Shown here: positions 5,971 to 9,222 of the stretch, piece by piece
Layout of the letters: the number at the start of each line of letters is the position of its first letter
Numbering within the stretch: position 1 is the stretch's first letter
Assembly: GCA_021797955.1 (NCBI GenBank)
Contig: JAJZYV010000045.1
Span: forward strand, 1-9,222
Reading direction: 5' to 3'
DNA: 9,222 nt
DNA from: Thermoplasmata archaeon
GTDB taxonomy: Archaea; Thermoplasmatota; Thermoplasmata; Thermoplasmatales; Thermoplasmataceae
Made by a program: the position numbers and the translations under genes
Notes under the pieces: generated by a model
What the model was told of the DNA's origin: nothing
Seen by the model: the letters and a program-made list of their open reading frames with translations, nothing else
Databases searched by the model: none

Positions 5971-8589
5971 GTGAAATTATCAAGGATACCTATTAATCAT
6001 CCTAGAATGGTTGCAATAATATGGATTGCGGTTTTTCTTTTATCTATACCTGCCTTCATGAACTATGGACATTATATTGATTACAGAAATTCCAACACCT
6101 CCGGTTCTGGTACTGAGTCTAGTGAAGCTGCAAATATAATGAAAAATGTAAGCGTTCAGAACGAATCTTTAACTGTTGTGGTAACGGGAAACCCCTTCAA
6201 TAATTCCACATTGGCAGAAAATGTGCTTGCTTTCCAATCAAAGCTTTCAAATGCAGGACTTCTGAATTATAGTTCATCAACATCCCCATTTTCTCAATAT
6301 GCAGAGTTCATAAACAGTGCGTATTCCTCTTTAAAACCCACTATAAACGCCAATTATGATAGTATAATCAATACGTCTCTGAAACTATTTCAGTTTCCAA
6401 GTAATTTTTTTACAGTTTGGGGTAATACAGGATTTTCGCTATCCTCGCTTTGGCAATCCGAAATAGAAGCGGGCTTTAACGGATCACTCTTTGAACAAAA
6501 TTTCAGCATGTATCTTAATAATTCATATTCATCCAAGATTGCACCACTTTCAAATATATTAAACGCTATAAATTATTCAGCCTCCTCTAACAGCTACTTC
6601 AAAAATCTCCCTTTTACTAGTTTTATTCTTAAAGATGAAAATATTACCAATTTCAGGATACCTGAAAACCTGAGCATTACAACGTCCGCTTATCTTAATC
6701 AAATGGGATATTCTCTTACTTGGCAGGTTGTATATTCAGCGGTAAGTTTTGTCAATACTGGTTATGGTTATGTGGAACAGTTTGGTTTGCTCAACGTACC
6801 AAATTATTTGGTTTCTGGGCTGGTAAGTCCAAATCATAAGATATTCTTAATAACATTGACGTTTAATGTTAAATCTGGTTTTGAATATAAAAATGGCTCT
6901 TCACCATCAGAAGTTGATTATAAGGAGATAAATTCAATTTCTAACACTTACTTTAGGTCAAGTGGAGAATTAACTGGAAACGGTGCAATATCATACCAGA
7001 CCGCTCAGGCTACTTCATCCTCAGGAGCTGCATTTGGACTAATTTTTGTATTCCTGATTATTGCTGTATTTATAACTCTTGTATCATATAGAGCTGCAAT
7101 TTTATCTATTTTCTTTGTGGGTATTGCAACTTTGCTAGGTTATACATCGATATTCATAACTGGTCTCTTAATAGGGCATGTAGACTATATTGTTACATAT
7201 ACCCTCACTGCTGTAATATTAGGGATATCTACAGATTATCTTGTATTTATGATAGCAAGATACAGACAGGAAATAAGAGAGGGAAAAGATGATAAGGTTG
7301 CAATGGAAATAGCAATTGCAAAGGCAGGAAAGGCTGTAGTCATTAGTGGTGTAACAGTTGCTGCGACACTGGGAACATTTTCCCTATTGCCTCAATTTGA
7401 ATCATGGGGGCTCGTTTTAATGATGTCCATTATATTTACAGTTCTCCTTATGACAACCCTCCTTTCATCAATTATGTTCATTTTCAGGAAGAATCTAATA
7501 ATGAGGAGAGGAAAAGTCCCATACGAGAAGGAGTATAGAAAAAAATCCTTGTTTTATAAAACAAGTGATTTTTCAATTAGGAATAAGTACTTCGTCGCGC
7601 TCGTAATAATACTTCTAGGAGTACCTGCTGGATATTTCTTCTTTAATGTACCTACAACATATAACTTTGAAACTGGTTTACCATCTTCTTTATCTTCTGT
7701 GAAGGCCTTCAATTCCATAAATTCTAATTTCGGAGCAAGCCAGTTATATCCAGTAATTGTTATAGTTCCAACCTCCTCATATTATTCAAACGGTATACTA
7801 GACCAAAATGGAAATAATGATTTGATGCATTTGACGGAAACCCTCCTATCTATGCATGGAATTACAGAAGTAATCGGACCTTATTCCAATGGAAGTGCAA
7901 TGATTACTTCGTCTAGCAATTCCCAGTATATTATTGACAATGGAAAATATGCGTATTACACTGTTTTTACAAGCTATGATCCATATTCATCCAATGCAAT
8001 AAATTTGGTAAAAACTTTAAGAGACAATCAAACGCTAATTGTTGGTGGGTTAACTTCAACAGTAATAGATGAAAAGGAGCAAAATGCTGTAACATATACA
8101 GAGTTAGAAATACTAATAGTTGCAACTATATTTGTCATACTTCTTATTTCATTCAGAAGACTAAGATATCCGATTATATCTCTCTCAGGGGTGTTTTTCA
8201 GTGTTTCATGGAGTACATTCATTCTCTGGATTATTTCTAACTTCATATTACATGAAGCATTGATATACCTCATTCCCATAATTCTTTTTATAATCCTTTT
8301 CTCCTTAGGAAATGATTATACGGTATTTATTATTTCAAGGATTAGGGAAGAAACAAGGGATAAGAGCCACGATGAAGGTGTAAAAATGGGTATGGTCGGC
8401 TCTGGTAAAGTTGTTACTTCACTGGGTCTAATACTTTCAATTTCATTAGGTTCCCTGGCTTTCATTCCAATTTCATTTCTTGAAGAACTTGGACTTTCGT
8501 TTGTAATTTCTCTGCTCGTCGATACTTTCATAATAAGAACATTCTACTTTCCATCCATGTTGAGCATTTTCCAGAGACTTTTCAACTAA
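5971..8589 (+). CDS. MMPL/RND-superfamily transporter, 12 helices
   Basis: This 872-residue membrane transporter belongs to the RND superfamily (MmpL/HAE3-like) and is probably a proton-driven exporter of lipids or hydrophobic compounds. Two similar halves are visible. Helix 1 (about 12-30) is followed by a large outer loop (35-350), helices 2-6 (352-505), a basic cytoplasmic linker (506-538), helix 7 (539-559), outer loop 2 (560-708), and helices 8-12 (709-862). Each half has the family's fourth-helix motif: GISTDYLVFMIARYR with Asp422-Tyr423, and SLGNDYTVFIISRIR with Asp782-Tyr783. These Asp-Tyr pairs match the proton-relay pairs known in mycobacterial MmpL3. Fourteen NxS/T sequons lie in outer loop 1 and two in loop 2. 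The start is GTG: an in-frame TAA lies at 5953 with no better start after it, and the MKLSRIPINHP opening suits a short cytoplasmic tail. It is divergent from the Lrp-like regulator, its likely controller. Substrate is unknown. Confidence 0.92.
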   Translation: MKLSRIPINHPRMVAIIWIAVFLLSIPAFMNYGHYIDYRNSNTSGSGTESSEAANIMKNVSVQNESLTVVVTGNPFNNSTLAENVLAFQSKLSNAGLLNYSSSTSPFSQYAEFINSAYSSLKPTINANYDSIINTSLKLFQFPSNFFTVWGNTGFSLSSLWQSEIEAGFNGSLFEQNFSMYLNNSYSSKIAPLSNILNAINYSASSNSYFKNLPFTSFILKDENITNFRIPENLSITTSAYLNQMGYSLTWQVVYSAVSFVNTGYGYVEQFGLLNVPNYLVSGLVSPNHKIFLITLTFNVKSGFEYKNGSSPSEVDYKEINSISNTYFRSSGELTGNGAISYQTAQATSSSGAAFGLIFVFLIIAVFITLVSYRAAILSIFFVGIATLLGYTSIFITGLLIGHVDYIVTYTLTAVILGISTDYLVFMIARYRQEIREGKDDKVAMEIAIAKAGKAVVISGVTVAATLGTFSLLPQFESWGLVLMMSIIFTVLLMTTLLSSIMFIFRKNLIMRRGKVPYEKEYRKKSLFYKTSDFSIRNKYFVALVIILLGVPAGYFFFNVPTTYNFETGLPSSLSSVKAFNSINSNFGASQLYPVIVIVPTSSYYSNGILDQNGNNDLMHLTETLLSMHGITEVIGPYSNGSAMITSSSNSQYIIDNGKYAYYTVFTSYDPYSSNAINLVKTLRDNQTLIVGGLTSTVIDEKEQNAVTYTELEILIVATIFVILLISFRRLRYPIISLSGVFFSVSWSTFILWIISNFILHEALIYLIPIILFIILFSLGNDYTVFIISRIREETRDKSHDEGVKMGMVGSGKVVTSLGLILSISLGSLAFIPISFLEELGLSFVISLLVDTFIIRTFYFPSMLSIFQRLFN

Positions 8590-8641
8590 GATCAAAATAG
8601 TGAATTGAATGATTGAGAATGCAGTATTATGGGAATTTCGG

Positions 8642-8680
8642 TGGCAAAATTTAATTTCCAGGTCAATATAATGGCAAAAT
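8642..8680 (+). repeat. direct repeat TGGCAAAAT, 30-base spacing
   Basis: Two exact 9-base copies lie at 8642-8650 and 8672-8680. With mismatches the similarity extends to 12 of 14 bases. The 30-base period is about three helical turns, so both copies face the same side of the DNA. The first overlaps the TATA-like word and the second the expected transcription start of the gene at 8689, so a regulator bound there could block transcription. No binding protein is identified. Confidence 0.4.
8647..8656 (+). promoter_or_regulatory. probable TATA box for second MFS gene
   Basis: AAATTTAATT is identical to the word in the PPDK promoter. It is centred 37-38 bases before the ATG at 8689, predicting initiation near 8677 and a leader of about 12 bases. 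No T-tract terminator is visible in the 99 bases after the MMPL stop, so read-through from the pump gene is also possible. Confidence 0.4.
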
Positions 8681-8688
8681 CTGATTAA

Positions 8689-9222
8689 ATGAGAAACGAA
8701 GTTCTTATGGCTCTGCGGTCTTTTATTATTGCCGCAGGAGCTTCTGCCGCTGCAACATTTGTAGGCGTATATGGTGTTTTCATAGGAGCAAGCGCTGCAG
8801 ATATGGGATGGTTGCAATCCACGTCTAACGCCCTTAGCAACTCTGGTCAACTAATATGGGGAAGAATTAGCGATCGAGTAGGAAGAAGAGCACCATTCAT
8901 TATAATCGCAAGTATTGCCAGTGCCATTTTGTGGCTCTATATGGCATTTGTCAATTCACCAATTGTACTTATTCTCACATATGCACTGCTATCTTTATTT
9001 GGAGCTATGATAGCAATTAACTGGTACTCTCTGATTGCTGACAATATTTCATCTCAGGGAAGAGGTCACTTTCTGTCCAGAATCAACAACATAGCTTCCC
9101 TTGGAACAATCATTGCTGTTCTTGTAATGATTATATTTTTTAGCGGTGATGTTTCTTCAGACATTCTGATCCCTTTTGGGGCAGCTTCAGCTTCATACGT
9201 AGCATCCGCTATCATAGCTTAC
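8689..9222 (+). CDS. MFS transporter, N-terminal part (cut by window end)
   Basis: An open frame of 178 codons runs from ATG to the last base without a stop. It encodes a membrane protein with a first helix at about 11-33 (rich in Ala and Gly), a second at about 38-57, the clear MFS motif A loop G58-R-I-S-D62-R-V-G-R-R67, a third helix at 69-87, and a fourth at 91-112. A fifth helix (about 135-151) follows the loop LIADNISSQGRGHF, which matches the conserved post-helix-4 region of MFS_1 proteins. A sixth begins near 160. The start is the ATG directly after an in-frame TAA (8686-8688). It does not resemble the DHA2 exporter at 3635 closely and may be a 12-helix type, which cannot be judged from half a protein. 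Substrate is unknown. It follows the MMPL gene by 99 bases in the same direction. Confidence 0.87.
   Translation, partial: MRNEVLMALRSFIIAAGASAAATFVGVYGVFIGASAADMGWLQSTSNALSNSGQLIWGRISDRVGRRAPFIIIASIASAILWLYMAFVNSPIVLILTYALLSLFGAMIAINWYSLIADNISSQGRGHFLSRINNIASLGTIIAVLVMIIFFSGDVSSDILIPFGAASASYVASAIIAY

Noticed and set aside
8671..8688. Five-codon upstream reading frame (M-A-K-S-D-stop) directly before the second MFS ATG, suggesting a leader peptide.
   Set aside because: The TATA-like word predicts initiation near 8677, after its ATG. The frame also lies within one of the repeat copies, so it may simply be part of a DNA site.
8473..8850. 125-codon minus-strand frame spanning the MMPL 3' end, the gap and the second MFS start.
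   Set aside because: It covers two supported plus-strand genes, has no recognisable domain, and its Cys/His residues form no regular zinc-binding pattern.

Overview
The window reads as AT-rich archaeal chromosome, most likely from the Thermoplasmatales (Ferroplasma/Acidiplasma/Cuniculiplasma-like). That assignment is an inference. It rests on TATA-type promoters placed about 22-30 bases before start codons, two GTG starts with no usable Shine-Dalgarno sequence, heavy use of AGA/AGG for Arg and ATA for Ile, T-tract terminators, and an Lrp-type regulator built in an archaeal style. No rRNA, tRNA, CRISPR array, insertion sequence or phage gene was seen.

Layout. A short alpha/beta hydrolase (30-746, minus) is divergent from a complete pyruvate, phosphate dikinase gene (889-3558, plus), across a 142-base promoter region. 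After a T-tract terminator comes a 14-helix DHA2-type MFS exporter (3635-5089, plus). It runs tail-to-tail into a 259-residue Lrp/AsnC-like regulator (5068-5847, minus), with 22 bases of coding overlap. The regulator is divergent from a large 12-helix MMPL/RND-type transporter (5971-8589, plus), with 123 bases of promoter DNA between them. A second MFS transporter begins at 8689 and is cut by the window end.

How the parts fit. PPDK interconverts pyruvate and PEP and is a central-metabolism gene with no evident tie to the rest. From 3635 onward the window is a transport block: three membrane transporters of three types around one regulator. The regulator sits where a local controller would: divergent from the MMPL pump and convergent with the DHA2 exporter. 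Its two halves look like a duplicated winged-helix plus RAM-like unit. The divergent region holds an inverted repeat that could be its operator.

No clearly new system is proven here. The best leads are the duplicated regulator with its neighbouring pump, the dense N-glycosylation sequons on the pump's predicted outer loops, and a 30-base-spaced direct repeat over the promoter of the last MFS gene.
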